Below, piece after piece: positions 42,124 through 51,734 of a stretch of 64,000 bases of DNA. Both the position numbers and the translations under genes were made by a program. The notes beneath the pieces are model-generated. The model ran no database searches. It saw nothing but the letters and a program-made list of their open reading frames with translations, and had not been told where the DNA came from. The DNA comes from an uncultured Aquimarina sp. (GTDB taxonomy: Bacteria; Bacteroidota; Bacteroidia; Flavobacteriales; Flavobacteriaceae): contig CANNBP010000001.1 in the NCBI GenBank assembly GCA_947502885.1, positions 62,001 to 126,000 on the forward strand, given 5' to 3'. How positions within the stretch are numbered: the stretch's first letter is position 1; every line of letters begins with the position of its first letter.

Positions 42124-42747
42124 ATGTTTTACAACAACGTTATATATAAACTTTCCAAATACAAACGTTTATAGTCGTTTGTAATAGTATATTAAACGAT
42201 TCTTATACGGTTTATACAAACCAAAAATATAAAAGTTAGGAGATAGGATAGCTTTAAAAGAATAAAAAGTAGTAAAAATAGTTTCTAATATCTCTTTTTG
42301 CAAGTCTTAAACATACACATACCATTAGGTGTAAAGCCAAAGAAGTATTGTATAGGTCATATACTTAAATTATACAAGATGTAGATAAAGCCTTTATCAG
42401 TTTTTTTAGTGCTGAAGATTCAATTTTTGCTAAAGGGATAAGCAAAAAGCGTCCCGGAAAGGGTATCTATACTGCTGGGGCTTGTTACTGGTTAATGGAG
42501 TTGTCATTTTGAGCCTCTGCATCGATAAAAAACCTATACGGGATATGCCAAGGCTTTGCCAGAAGACACTTTTAGAGGTGTTGGGATTAGTAAAAAATGT
42601 GTCGGGGAGAGTATCGGTACTGCTGGCGCGACCATAGGTATACCTTATATCGATAAAAAAACATAGGGGAGCAGTAAAACTTTACAGGGAGGTAATTTTC
42701 AAGAAGGAGAAGTAAACAAAAAACGATAAAACTACCTGATCTAAGGC
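42124..42747. other. intergenic region with decayed repeated coding sequence
   Basis: About 620 bp. On the plus strand two related segments about 165 bp apart read GISKKRPGKGIYTAGA (42436-42480) and GISKKCVGESIGTAGA (42583-42630), and the words IDKK recur after each. Frames are broken by stops and shifts, so this seems to be a decayed repeat-containing gene. The left end (42130-42195) carries AACGTTG and a small ACAAACG/CGTTTGT stem that could be the array's last repeat. Confidence 0.4.
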
Positions 42748-44850
42748 TTAAGAAATATAGTTCCAGATATTTTTATGCTTTGCCATTTGCTGGTAGGTGT
42801 ATAAAAGCACTTTGTTTTTATCCATCGATAAGGAAGGGTCTTCTTTTAGAATCTTCATCGCATAATGTCTAGCGGTTTTTAATATCTCATTATCCTTTAC
42901 GATATCCGCAATTTTTAAAACCAGTACTCCGCTTTGTTGCGTACCCATAATATCACCGGGCCCTCTTAGTTTTAAATCAACTTCGGCAATATCAAATCCA
43001 TCGTTGGTGCGTACCATTGTTTCTAAACGAGTTTTACTATCCGCAGATAGTTTAAAACTTGTCATTAAAATACAAAAGCTTTGTTCTGCACCACGTCCTA
43101 CACGACCACGCAATTGATGTAATTGAGATAAGCCAAACCGTTCTGCACTTTCTATAATCATCACACTCGCATTAGGTACATTTACACCAACTTCGATCAC
43201 GGTAGTAGCAACCATAATTTGGGTTTCGCCCTTTACAAAACGATCCATTTCATAGTCTTTATCTGCAGGTTTCATTTTACCATGAACTATAGAAATTTGA
43301 TAGTCTGGAGCAGGAAAAGAACGTGCAATACTCTCATACCCGTCCATCAAATCTTTATAATCCATTGCTTCAGACTCTTGTATAAGGGGATACACAATAT
43401 AAACCTGTCTCCCTTTTTGTATTTCTTCTGCAATAAACTTAAAAACTTTAAGACGATTACTATCATAGCGATGTACCGTTTTGATTGCTTTACGACCAGG
43501 AGGTAATTCATCGATTACAGAGATATCCAAATCTCCGTATAAGCTCATCGCTAATGTTCTAGGTATAGGTGTTGCCGTCATTACCAAAATATGAGGGGGG
43601 TAGGTATTTTTATGCCATAATTTAGAACGTTGAGCAACTCCAAAACGATGTTGTTCATCTATAATAGCCAGTCCAAGATTTTTAAAGACAACCTTATCTT
43701 CTAGCACAGCATGTGTGCCAATGAGGATATGTAAGGAGCCTTCTTCTAGTTCGGCATGTATTTCTCTACGTTGCTTGGTGGTAGTACTCCCCATTAGTAA
43801 TATTACATTGATATCCAGATCTTTAGTAAGCTCTACAATACCTTGATAATGTTGATTTGCAAGTATGGCTGTTGGTGCCATTAAACATGCTTGAAAACCA
43901 TTATCAATAGCTAATAACATGGTCATTAATCCTACAATGGTTTTACCAGATCCTACATCACCTTGTAAAAGACGATTCATTTGGGCACTACTACCAATAT
44001 CGTTTCTAATTTCTTTAATCACCCGTTTTTGTGCATTAGTGAGCTCAAAAGGAAGATGATTCTTATAAAAATTAGTAAAGTATTCCCCAACTACAGGAAA
44101 AGGAAATCCTTTAATCTTTTGTTTTCGAATTAGCTTTTTAGTAATAAGCTGTAATTGTATATAAAACAACTCTTCAAATTTAAGTCGGTATTGAGCCTTG
44201 GCTAATAACTCTTGATTTTTTGGGAAATGAATATTAAATACAGCTTCACTTTTAGAAATAAGCTTTAGCTCTTCAAGAATTTCTTGTGACAAAGTATCAT
44301 AAAAACGGGCTTTGGTTTCTACAAATAGCTGCTGCATCATCTTACTCATTACCCTATTGGTAATTCCCTTATTAGATAGCTTTTCTGTAGAAGGATAGAT
44401 AGGTTGCATTGCTACTCTTAAGTTTTGTTGATGCTCTGATAGCAATTCCATATCGGGATGAGGCATACTAAAACCATTGTAGTATTTGGTTTTTCCAAAA
44501 ATCACATAGGGGGTATTAATTTTAATGTTTTCACGTATCCATTTATGACCTCTAAACCATACCAACTCCATTTCACCTGTTTCATCAACAAATTTTGCAA
44601 CAAGTCGTTTCCCTCTTTTTTGTTCTACAGTTTTAAGATGAACAATCTTGCCTATTACTTGTACTTCGGCAGAGTTTTTTTGTAATTGATTGATCTTATA
44701 GTATTGTGTTTTATCAAGATATCTATTCGGAAAAAGATTAATTAAATCCTGATAGGTATGAACCCCTAACTCAGACCTAAGTAGCGTAGCTCGCGACGGT
44801 CCAACACCTTTTAAATAATCAATCGGAGTTTGTAAAATAGAAGGATTCAT
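42748..44850 (-). CDS. recG: ATP-dependent DNA helicase RecG
   Basis: 700 residues from the ATG at 44850 (MNPSILQTPIDYLKGVGPSRATLLRSEL); the frame reaches 44886, but this adds 12 residues of low conservation. An N-terminal wedge/OB domain (KNSAEVQVIGKIV ... RGHKWI) is followed by the helicase core: LLQGDVGSGKTIVG (Walker A), IIDEQHRFGVAQR (DEQH box), MTATPIPRTLAM, and motifs V-VI IMVATTVIEVGVNVPNA and QLRGRVGRG. It unwinds branched DNA at stalled forks. It is the usual chromosomal gene to the right of the array. Confidence 0.95.
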   Translation of the reverse strand: MNPSILQTPIDYLKGVGPSRATLLRSELGVHTYQDLINLFPNRYLDKTQYYKINQLQKNSAEVQVIGKIVHLKTVEQKRGKRLVAKFVDETGEMELVWFRGHKWIRENIKINTPYVIFGKTKYYNGFSMPHPDMELLSEHQQNLRVAMQPIYPSTEKLSNKGITNRVMSKMMQQLFVETKARFYDTLSQEILEELKLISKSEAVFNIHFPKNQELLAKAQYRLKFEELFYIQLQLITKKLIRKQKIKGFPFPVVGEYFTNFYKNHLPFELTNAQKRVIKEIRNDIGSSAQMNRLLQGDVGSGKTIVGLMTMLLAIDNGFQACLMAPTAILANQHYQGIVELTKDLDINVILLMGSTTTKQRREIHAELEEGSLHILIGTHAVLEDKVVFKNLGLAIIDEQHRFGVAQRSKLWHKNTYPPHILVMTATPIPRTLAMSLYGDLDISVIDELPPGRKAIKTVHRYDSNRLKVFKFIAEEIQKGRQVYIVYPLIQESEAMDYKDLMDGYESIARSFPAPDYQISIVHGKMKPADKDYEMDRFVKGETQIMVATTVIEVGVNVPNASVMIIESAERFGLSQLHQLRGRVGRGAEQSFCILMTSFKLSADSKTRLETMVRTNDGFDIAEVDLKLRGPGDIMGTQQSGVLVLKIADIVKDNEILKTARHYAMKILKEDPSLSMDKNKVLLYTYQQMAKHKNIWNYIS

Positions 44851-45134
44851 TACGACGAAGATACTATTTATTAGAAAAAATTTCAATGCAAATCGGTATA
44901 GTTATTTTATGTAATGCTTTTTAAATATCCATATCCAGAAACAATGAATACTAATTTAATAATCCAAATAACCATACATACAATGAAATAAACCTTTTAT
45001 ACAATTATAAGTACCGTTTACACAATTTTAAAATAAAAACATGATAAGTATCATTAGCTTTAATAGCTTAATTATTTTAAAAATAATTCAAACAAAACCA
45101 GCTTAAAAAAGTCAAGCACAAATCGTCAATTACT

Positions 45135-48100
45135 ATGAAAAAAACCTATCCAATTATATTGGGAATATGTTTATTATGTTTCTCAATATTTTCTATCCTT
45201 ATACTTAAGGATACCGATAAATCAAGCGCTATAACTTCTAAAGAGAGAAGTCAATTACAAAAGAAACATTTAGAATACTTAGAAAATAGCCCATTTAAAG
45301 AAACAAAACATCTTTCTAAAAAGGAAAGAAAAGAATTGCGTCTACCACCAAATAAGTATGCAGAGCAAATGTGGGAGTTAACAATGAATCCAGCTACTGG
45401 AAAACCAGAACCCAAAGAAGTAGAAAGGTTACGAAGTCGATTAAGTAAGAACGTAAGAGCAAGTAGGGCTCCTGGAGATGATATAAATAATCCATGGATA
45501 GAGAGAGGACCTAATAATGTAGGAGGTAGAACCAGAGGAATATTGTTTGACCCTAATGACGTAAGCCATAGAAGAGTTTTTGCAGGAGGCGTAAGCGGTG
45601 GATTGTGGGTTAATGATGATATTACTTCGACAACTTCAGAATGGTATGCTATAAAAGATGTTCCTCGTAATTTAAATATTACATCGATAACAGTAGATCC
45701 AAGAAATTCTAATATTTGGTATTTAGCTACAGGAGAACAGTTTACTCAAGGAGATGTAGTAGGAAGTGGAGTTTATAAGACGAGTAATGGAGGAACAAGT
45801 TGGGAAGCACTTAATGTAACTCCTGCGGATACTGAAGGTGATATTAACTTTGGAAATAGCCTTTTTTTTCTATCAGGAATCTATTTTGTTAATGATATTA
45901 TTGCATGGAATAATATAACCGAAAACCGGACCGAGATATTTATAACTGTAGGTAGCGAATTTGATGCCAATATTCCTTCAGATAATACCACTGTACTAGG
46001 GCATCAATCGACAGGGTTATACCGATCTATTGATGATGGAAATACCTGGAATCGTATCGAATCTGACAACTTAAAATACACAGGTTTAGGAGGATTAGAA
46101 ACGTTTTATACGCCTAATGATCTCGAAATTGGAGCAGATAATCGTTTATGGATGTCTACAACTCAATATTTTACAATTAGTAGACCAGAAGGAGGACGTA
46201 TTTTTAGTAGTATAGATGGAGGTACATGGACAGAAGCGCCTGTATCACCACTTCCAGAAATCGGAAGATTAGAATTAGAAGTATCTCAGATAAATCCCAA
46301 TAAAATATATGCACTTGGTCATGGACGTTTTGGAGCTGCCGATCCTATAGCTATTTATGTAACTACAGATGGATTTCAGTCTCAGGAAAAATTAGCAAAA
46401 ACCGCATTACCCAATGATGCAGACACGGGTATTAGCGCAAATGATTTTGCAAGAAGACAAGGATATTATAACCTAACGATCGAAGCAGATCCTAATAATG
46501 ATGCTATTCTTTATGCAGGAGGGATTGATCTTTTTAGGTCTATCGATAGCGGTGCCAGTTGGGATCAAATATCTAAATGGACAGATGATGCCTCTCGTGG
46601 ATTAGATCAGTTACCGGTTTCTTTGGTTCATGCTGATCATCATGCAATGGCATTTAGACCAGAACATACAAACCAAGCCATTTTTGGTACAGATGGCGGA
46701 GTATTTTTTGCCAATGATTTATCAGCTGCCAAAAATAATGTAGATGCCATTCAAAGTAGAGTAAAAGGATATGTGACTACTCAATTTGTAAGAGCTGCGA
46801 TAGGACCAAATGGGTTAAGTAATCAAGGAGAAATATTTTCGGCCGGTGCACAAGATAACGGTACTCAGGCTTTTATAAATACAACAGCAGGATCCAATAG
46901 TGCTATAGAAATTGCAGGTGGTGATGGTGGCTATACTTTTGTAGATAAAAATGGAGAGTATTTGATACTTACAACACCGGCTAATTTTATTTATAGAGTG
47001 GATTTACCATGGAACGGATCGCTTGATGATAGCATCTATACAACTTTGGTAGAAGAGGCTTCGGGAGATTTTGTAAACCCTATGGGGTATGATAGTGATG
47101 CAAATTTTTTATTGTCAAACAGCTCGGCCTTTAATTTTGATACTTTTGAGTTTGATTTTAGAATCAAAACCATAGATGTAGCAGGTAATCGTAATGATAA
47201 TATCACCAATATGTTACTCACCAATTCTCCTACAGCTTTTGTAGCATCACCTTATAGATCAAACAAATGGTTAGTAGGGTTGAAAGATGGCAATATAGTG
47301 GAGTTAACTAATGTTGGAGTAGGAGCAGCTACCTGGAAAGAAATTATGACTCCTTTTATTGGATCTGTTTCGTCTGTGCGTTACGGGGCTACAGATAATG
47401 ATATATTAGTAACCATACATAATTATGGGGTGGTTAGCATATGGTCATCTTCAGATGCCGGAGTAACCTGGATAAATAAAGAGGGAGACTTGCCTAATAT
47501 TCCTGTTAGAGATATTCTACAAAATCAATTAGATACCAGAGAAGTGATAATTGCAACTCAATTAGGTATATGGAAAACTATGAATTTTGATAGTTCAAGT
47601 CCAAATTGGATTCGATCGCAAAATGGTATGAGTGATGTAAGTGTAACCTCTTTTGACTATTGGGCAAAGGGAGGTAGTCATTATGATAATGTGATTATAG
47701 CTTCAACCTATGGTAGAGGCGTTTTTACAGGATCTTTTACTTCAAATCCAGATGATCAAGCACCAACACCTCCTACAAACCTTATTGCTTCTAATATTAC
47801 AGAAACTACAGTAGATCTTTCTTGGATACCATCAAAAGATAATGTAGCAGTAACAAGATATGATGTCGTAGCTAATGGAAATATTGTTGTGTATGGTATA
47901 AATGAAACCAATACCAGAATAACCGGCCTTATACCAAATACTTCGTATAAATTTAATGTATATGCATATGATGCCGTAGGAAATGTATCAGAGTATAGCC
48001 AAACTTTAGAAATAACAACTTTAGGAGTTACTAATATTGCAGGCCTTGATAAAACGCAATCAGATAATGATATCAGATTTTCTGTATATCCTAATCCGAT

Positions 48101-48311
48101 AGGTAGAGATGAACATATAACCATTAATTTTTCCAAACCGATAACGAATGCATTGTATAGCATTTCTACAATTACAGGAGCAATTGTTAAAAAAGGGAAA
48201 ATGAAAAATAAAGTAATAGAGATTCCTGTGCAGGATTTAGAAACAGGTGTGTATTTTCTAAGAGTTAACAGTCAGGAAAATAAGTTCATTAAGAGGTTTA
48301 TGAAAAATTAA
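45135..48311 (+). CDS. T9SS-secreted BNR/VPS10-like repeat protein with Fn3
   Basis: 1058 residues. An N-terminal hydrophobic segment (residues 7-25) is a signal peptide. A large BNR/sortilin-like beta-propeller covers about residues 110-880, with Asp-box-like repeats such as SNGGTSWE, DDGNTWNR, DSGASWD and DAGVTWIN. A fibronectin type III domain follows (about 890-975, SNITETTVDLSWIPSKDN). A C-terminal type A T9SS sorting domain (about 985-1058, FSVYPNPIGRDEHITINF ... GVYFLRV) ends the protein. It is likely a cell-surface glycan or protein-binding/hydrolase protein; no active-site motif is evident. Confidence 0.8.
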   Translation: MKKTYPIILGICLLCFSIFSILILKDTDKSSAITSKERSQLQKKHLEYLENSPFKETKHLSKKERKELRLPPNKYAEQMWELTMNPATGKPEPKEVERLRSRLSKNVRASRAPGDDINNPWIERGPNNVGGRTRGILFDPNDVSHRRVFAGGVSGGLWVNDDITSTTSEWYAIKDVPRNLNITSITVDPRNSNIWYLATGEQFTQGDVVGSGVYKTSNGGTSWEALNVTPADTEGDINFGNSLFFLSGIYFVNDIIAWNNITENRTEIFITVGSEFDANIPSDNTTVLGHQSTGLYRSIDDGNTWNRIESDNLKYTGLGGLETFYTPNDLEIGADNRLWMSTTQYFTISRPEGGRIFSSIDGGTWTEAPVSPLPEIGRLELEVSQINPNKIYALGHGRFGAADPIAIYVTTDGFQSQEKLAKTALPNDADTGISANDFARRQGYYNLTIEADPNNDAILYAGGIDLFRSIDSGASWDQISKWTDDASRGLDQLPVSLVHADHHAMAFRPEHTNQAIFGTDGGVFFANDLSAAKNNVDAIQSRVKGYVTTQFVRAAIGPNGLSNQGEIFSAGAQDNGTQAFINTTAGSNSAIEIAGGDGGYTFVDKNGEYLILTTPANFIYRVDLPWNGSLDDSIYTTLVEEASGDFVNPMGYDSDANFLLSNSSAFNFDTFEFDFRIKTIDVAGNRNDNITNMLLTNSPTAFVASPYRSNKWLVGLKDGNIVELTNVGVGAATWKEIMTPFIGSVSSVRYGATDNDILVTIHNYGVVSIWSSSDAGVTWINKEGDLPNIPVRDILQNQLDTREVIIATQLGIWKTMNFDSSSPNWIRSQNGMSDVSVTSFDYWAKGGSHYDNVIIASTYGRGVFTGSFTSNPDDQAPTPPTNLIASNITETTVDLSWIPSKDNVAVTRYDVVANGNIVVYGINETNTRITGLIPNTSYKFNVYAYDAVGNVSEYSQTLEITTLGVTNIAGLDKTQSDNDIRFSVYPNPIGRDEHITINFSKPITNALYSISTITGAIVKKGKMKNKVIEIPVQDLETGVYFLRVNSQENKFIKRFMKN

Positions 48312-48346
48312 AATAAAACATTTTGAGCATAAGGAATTAGAGAATA

Positions 48347-48374
48347 AGAGACTACCGCTAGGTAGTCTCTTTCT
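48347..48374 (+). terminator. intrinsic terminator after BNR protein
   Basis: A 10-bp stem, AGAGACTACC / GGTAGTCTCT, with a GCTA loop, followed by TTCT. It lies 36 bp after the stop of the T9SS protein gene. Confidence 0.75.
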
Positions 48375-48473
48375 ATTGAAGATGAATAGATATCTTTATA
48401 ATTCACGAAGACGTGTCACATAAACAGAGTTATTTCGTTATTTTGGCAAAACATTTGATTTATTATCAGTATT

Positions 48474-50576
48474 ATGAAATTTATACACCTAATTCTTATC
48501 ACATTACTTTCTACTACAATTACTGCTCAGAAAGCAAAAAATGTAAAAGAGCAGCCTTACGTTGATTTTATCACTGCCAATGTTGGTATAGAAGTTATAC
48601 CATCTGATAAAAAAGTAAAGGGAACAGTAGCATATACTTTTAAGGTGTTACAACCTACTGATACTATTTTTGTTGATGCACAAAAAATGAAAATAAATAA
48701 AGTGATTCTGGATGGAAGTGAAATAGATTTTTTATACGACAATTCTAAAGTAAAGATTAATAAAAACTTCAAAAATGGGACTAATCATAAGCTTCTAATT
48801 GATTATGAGGCTACTCCAAAAAAAGCTCTATATTTTGTGAAAGATGAGCAAGGAGATGATCAAATCTGGACTCAAGGACAAGGGAAATACACGTCGAACT
48901 GGTTACCGAGTTTTGATGATATGAACGAAAAAGTAATATTTGATCTTTCTATTAGTCATGCAAATAATTTTGAGGTAATAGCCAACGGAAAATTGGATAA
49001 GGTTGTTAAAGTTAATGACTCTATTCAAAAATGGCATTATGATATGCAAGATCCAATGAGTAGCTATCTGGTAGCTTTCGTAATAGGTAAGTATGATAAA
49101 GTGGTAGAAGTTTCAGCAAAAGGAACCTCTTTAGAAATGTACTACTACCCAAGAGATAAAGAAAAGTTTGAATCTACATATAAACACAACAAAAAGATAT
49201 TTGAATTTTTAGAAAACGAAATAGGTTTTGATTACCCTTGGCAAAATTATAAACAAATTCCGGTAAAGGATTTTTTATATGCAGGTATGGAAAACACAGG
49301 AACAACTATTTTTTCTGATACGTTTATTGTAGATGAGGAAGGGTTTATAGACCAGAACTATATTAATGTTAATGCACATGAATTGGCACACCAATGGTTT
49401 GGAGATCTGGTAACCGAAACCGAAGGAAAACACCATTGGTTACAAGAAGGTTTTGCAACCTATTATGCGCTTTTAGCAGAAAAAGAAATTTTTGGTGAAG
49501 ATTATTTTTTGTTTAAGTTATATGAAAATGCAGATCAGCTTACAGAGTTTTCTAAAACAGAAAAGGCTACTTCATTATTAGATGCCAAAGCTAGTTCATT
49601 AACATTTTATCAAAGAGGAGCATGGGCATTACATGCATTACGATCAATTATTGGCGATGCAAGTTTTAAAATTACGGTCCATAATTATCTAGAAAAGTAT
49701 AAGTTTAAAAATGTAAATACTGATAATTTTCTTGCAGTTGCCTCTTCGGTAAGTGGTAAAGATTTAACAGCTTATAAGAAGTTATGGCTTGAGAATGTGA
49801 AATTTCCGGGAAAAGAAGCATTAGATATTCTTACAGCATCAAATTTTATTAAGGGGTATCTTAACCTTGCCAAAGAAAGAACACAACCCATTGCAGGAAA
49901 ATGGAGAGAACTGGCCAAGGCATTAGATTTTCCGGTAAACGATTACATCGGGCAAGAAGCAGTATATCAATTAGGAGGAAGTACAGATCCCGAAGTGATT
50001 GCTTTGTATGATAAAGCATTTGAGACCAATAATATTTTTGTGCGTCAAGCTATTGCAAATACGCTTAGTACAATACCCAAAGATTTACAAAAGCAATACG
50101 AAACCCTATTAGAAGATGCATCTTATGCAACTATAGAACCTGCTATGTATCATCTATGGAGCAATTTTCCTAAAAAGAGAGGTGAGTATCTTGAGCGTAC
50201 AAAAGATATGATAGGATTTAGCGATAAAAATATAAGAACATTGTGGCTAGTTCTGGCGTTAAGTACAGAAGGATATCAAACCGATAATCATCAAAAGTTT
50301 TATCAGGAATTACTGGAGTATGCCTCTCCAAAATATGGTTTTAATACAAGGCAAAATGCATTTACATATTTAGAAAGTCTAAGTGCATTTTCAGATCAAT
50401 CATTACAATATTTGGCAGAAGGGGCAACCCATCATAATTGGCGTTTTAGAAACTTTTGTAGAAAAATAGTTGATAGCTTATTGAAAGATGAAAAATATAA
50501 AAAGAAATATGTAGCTTTATGGGATAGTTTACCAAAAAATCAACAAGATTTTTTAAAGAATAAAATAACCCCATAA
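48474..50576 (+). CDS. M1 family metallopeptidase (aminopeptidase N-like)
   Basis: 700 residues with a signal peptide (residues 1-20, cleaved near TAQ). The exopeptidase motif GMENTGTTIF lies near residue 270 and the zinc motif HELAHQW with its distal glutamate 18 residues later (H302, E303, H306, E325, in HHWLQEGFA). An N-terminal beta-saddle and C-terminal helical (HEAT-like) region match the M1 layout. It removes N-terminal residues from peptides, probably in the periplasm, and would work after the extracellular proteases encoded next to it. It begins with its own promoter after a terminator. Confidence 0.92.
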   Translation: MKFIHLILITLLSTTITAQKAKNVKEQPYVDFITANVGIEVIPSDKKVKGTVAYTFKVLQPTDTIFVDAQKMKINKVILDGSEIDFLYDNSKVKINKNFKNGTNHKLLIDYEATPKKALYFVKDEQGDDQIWTQGQGKYTSNWLPSFDDMNEKVIFDLSISHANNFEVIANGKLDKVVKVNDSIQKWHYDMQDPMSSYLVAFVIGKYDKVVEVSAKGTSLEMYYYPRDKEKFESTYKHNKKIFEFLENEIGFDYPWQNYKQIPVKDFLYAGMENTGTTIFSDTFIVDEEGFIDQNYINVNAHELAHQWFGDLVTETEGKHHWLQEGFATYYALLAEKEIFGEDYFLFKLYENADQLTEFSKTEKATSLLDAKASSLTFYQRGAWALHALRSIIGDASFKITVHNYLEKYKFKNVNTDNFLAVASSVSGKDLTAYKKLWLENVKFPGKEALDILTASNFIKGYLNLAKERTQPIAGKWRELAKALDFPVNDYIGQEAVYQLGGSTDPEVIALYDKAFETNNIFVRQAIANTLSTIPKDLQKQYETLLEDASYATIEPAMYHLWSNFPKKRGEYLERTKDMIGFSDKNIRTLWLVLALSTEGYQTDNHQKFYQELLEYASPKYGFNTRQNAFTYLESLSAFSDQSLQYLAEGATHHNWRFRNFCRKIVDSLLKDEKYKKKYVALWDSLPKNQQDFLKNKITP

Positions 50577-50583
50577 TATAGAT

Positions 50584-51507
50584 ATGCGTGCATTGGTGAT
50601 TTCTGGAGGAGGGAGTAAAGGTGCCTATGCAGGTGGTGTGGCTCAATACCTTATACAAGAACAAGGAAAAAAATATGATATCTTTGTAGGGACTTCTACA
50701 GGTAGTCTTTTAATTTCTCAATTAGCTTTGGGGAATATTGATAAAATGCATGAGATATATACCAATGTTAATCAACATACCATTTTTAATGTAAACCCTT
50801 TTGTAGTTAGAAGAAAAGGAAACAGAGAGTTTGTATCAATTAATTTCTTTTCTTCATTATGGCAATTTATAAAAAGAAAACGAACCTTTGGAGAAAGTAA
50901 AAATCTAAGACGTACCATACGTAGAAATTTTTCTGAAGCAGAATTTAGATTAGCACGTAGAAAAGTAGAAGACATCGTAGTTACTGTTTCTAATCTTACC
51001 AAAAATAGAACAGAGTATAAGTCAATTAACGATTTTTCTTATGAGGATTTCTGCGATTGGATTTGGATGTCATGTAATTATGTACCTTTTATGAGTTTGG
51101 CAACCAAAGATGGTTGCGAATATGCAGATGGAGGTTTTGGTTGTATGGTACCAATAAGAGAGGCCATAAGAAGAGGTGCTACAGAGGTAGATGCAATTAT
51201 TCTCGAATCTGAAAATATGGAGCATAATAAAGTTTTAGGTAAAAATCCATTTTCATTAATGGTTAATCTATTTAGTTTTATGCTTGATCAGGTTGAAGGG
51301 CATGATACAGTTCTCGGCAAATTGGCAGCTATTAACAAAAAAGTACCTCTTAATTTATATTATACTCCTTCTAAGCTTACAGAAAACTCCTTGATTTTTG
51401 ATAAGAAATTAATGAGTAACTGGTGGAAACAAGGATTTGAATATGCCGAAAAAAAGATCAAAGTTGCTGAAGAAAATAAGCTTAAGGACATAGATACTTT
51501 AGGCTAA
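50584..51507 (+). CDS. patatin-like phospholipase family protein
   Basis: 307 residues. The oxyanion hole GGGSKGAYAGG, nucleophile elbow GTSTGS (S38), and the catalytic Asp in EYADGGFGCMVP (DGG) form the Ser-Asp dyad of patatin-type lipases. No signal peptide. Starts 7 bp after the stop of the M1 gene and is likely co-transcribed with it. Acts on phospholipids or fatty acyl esters inside the cell; exact substrate unknown. Confidence 0.88.
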   Translation: MRALVISGGGSKGAYAGGVAQYLIQEQGKKYDIFVGTSTGSLLISQLALGNIDKMHEIYTNVNQHTIFNVNPFVVRRKGNREFVSINFFSSLWQFIKRKRTFGESKNLRRTIRRNFSEAEFRLARRKVEDIVVTVSNLTKNRTEYKSINDFSYEDFCDWIWMSCNYVPFMSLATKDGCEYADGGFGCMVPIREAIRRGATEVDAIILESENMEHNKVLGKNPFSLMVNLFSFMLDQVEGHDTVLGKLAAINKKVPLNLYYTPSKLTENSLIFDKKLMSNWWKQGFEYAEKKIKVAEENKLKDIDTLG

Positions 51508-51734
51508 ATACGATGTCTGTTCTATCTTTATTTTACATGTTTACAGTATCTTATATCTGCGTTAACAGTAATTCTTATTAACAGTAATAAAATACAATTT
51601 CATATTTATTTGACATTAACCTTTAAAAATTCACCGCTTATATCATAACTCATGTCATTGAGCTATTTTTTTTTGATATGTGTATTAATTTGATGATGTT
51701 ATATCAAACTTAAACTACACAAATCATCATAGCA

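Larger units (their letters stand above)
22126..42134 (-). mobile_element. candidate integron-like gene cassette array (no integrase in window)
   Basis: Most genes here are short, unrelated and on the minus strand. Imperfect palindromes of 65-280 bp sit between the stop of one gene and the start of the next. In several the stop-side end reads ACAAC or ATAAC and the start-side end AACGTT or GCGTTAT, as in attC R'' and R' boxes. Examples are 26869-26935, 27563-27637, 29359-29536, 32003-32072, 33394-33526, 33945-34080, 37408-37559 and 41345-41515. A plus-strand pair (34903-36738) and the plus-strand IS110 remnant interrupt it. The boundaries are approximate. The alternative is a plain genomic island with dispersed intergenic repeats. 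Confidence 0.5.

Noticed and set aside
22126..42134. CRISPR array
   Set aside because: Repeats are long, variable and separated by genes, not by short unique spacers.
47756..48163. 135-codon antisense frame in the BNR protein gene
   Set aside because: Shadow of Fn3 and T9SS coding sequence.
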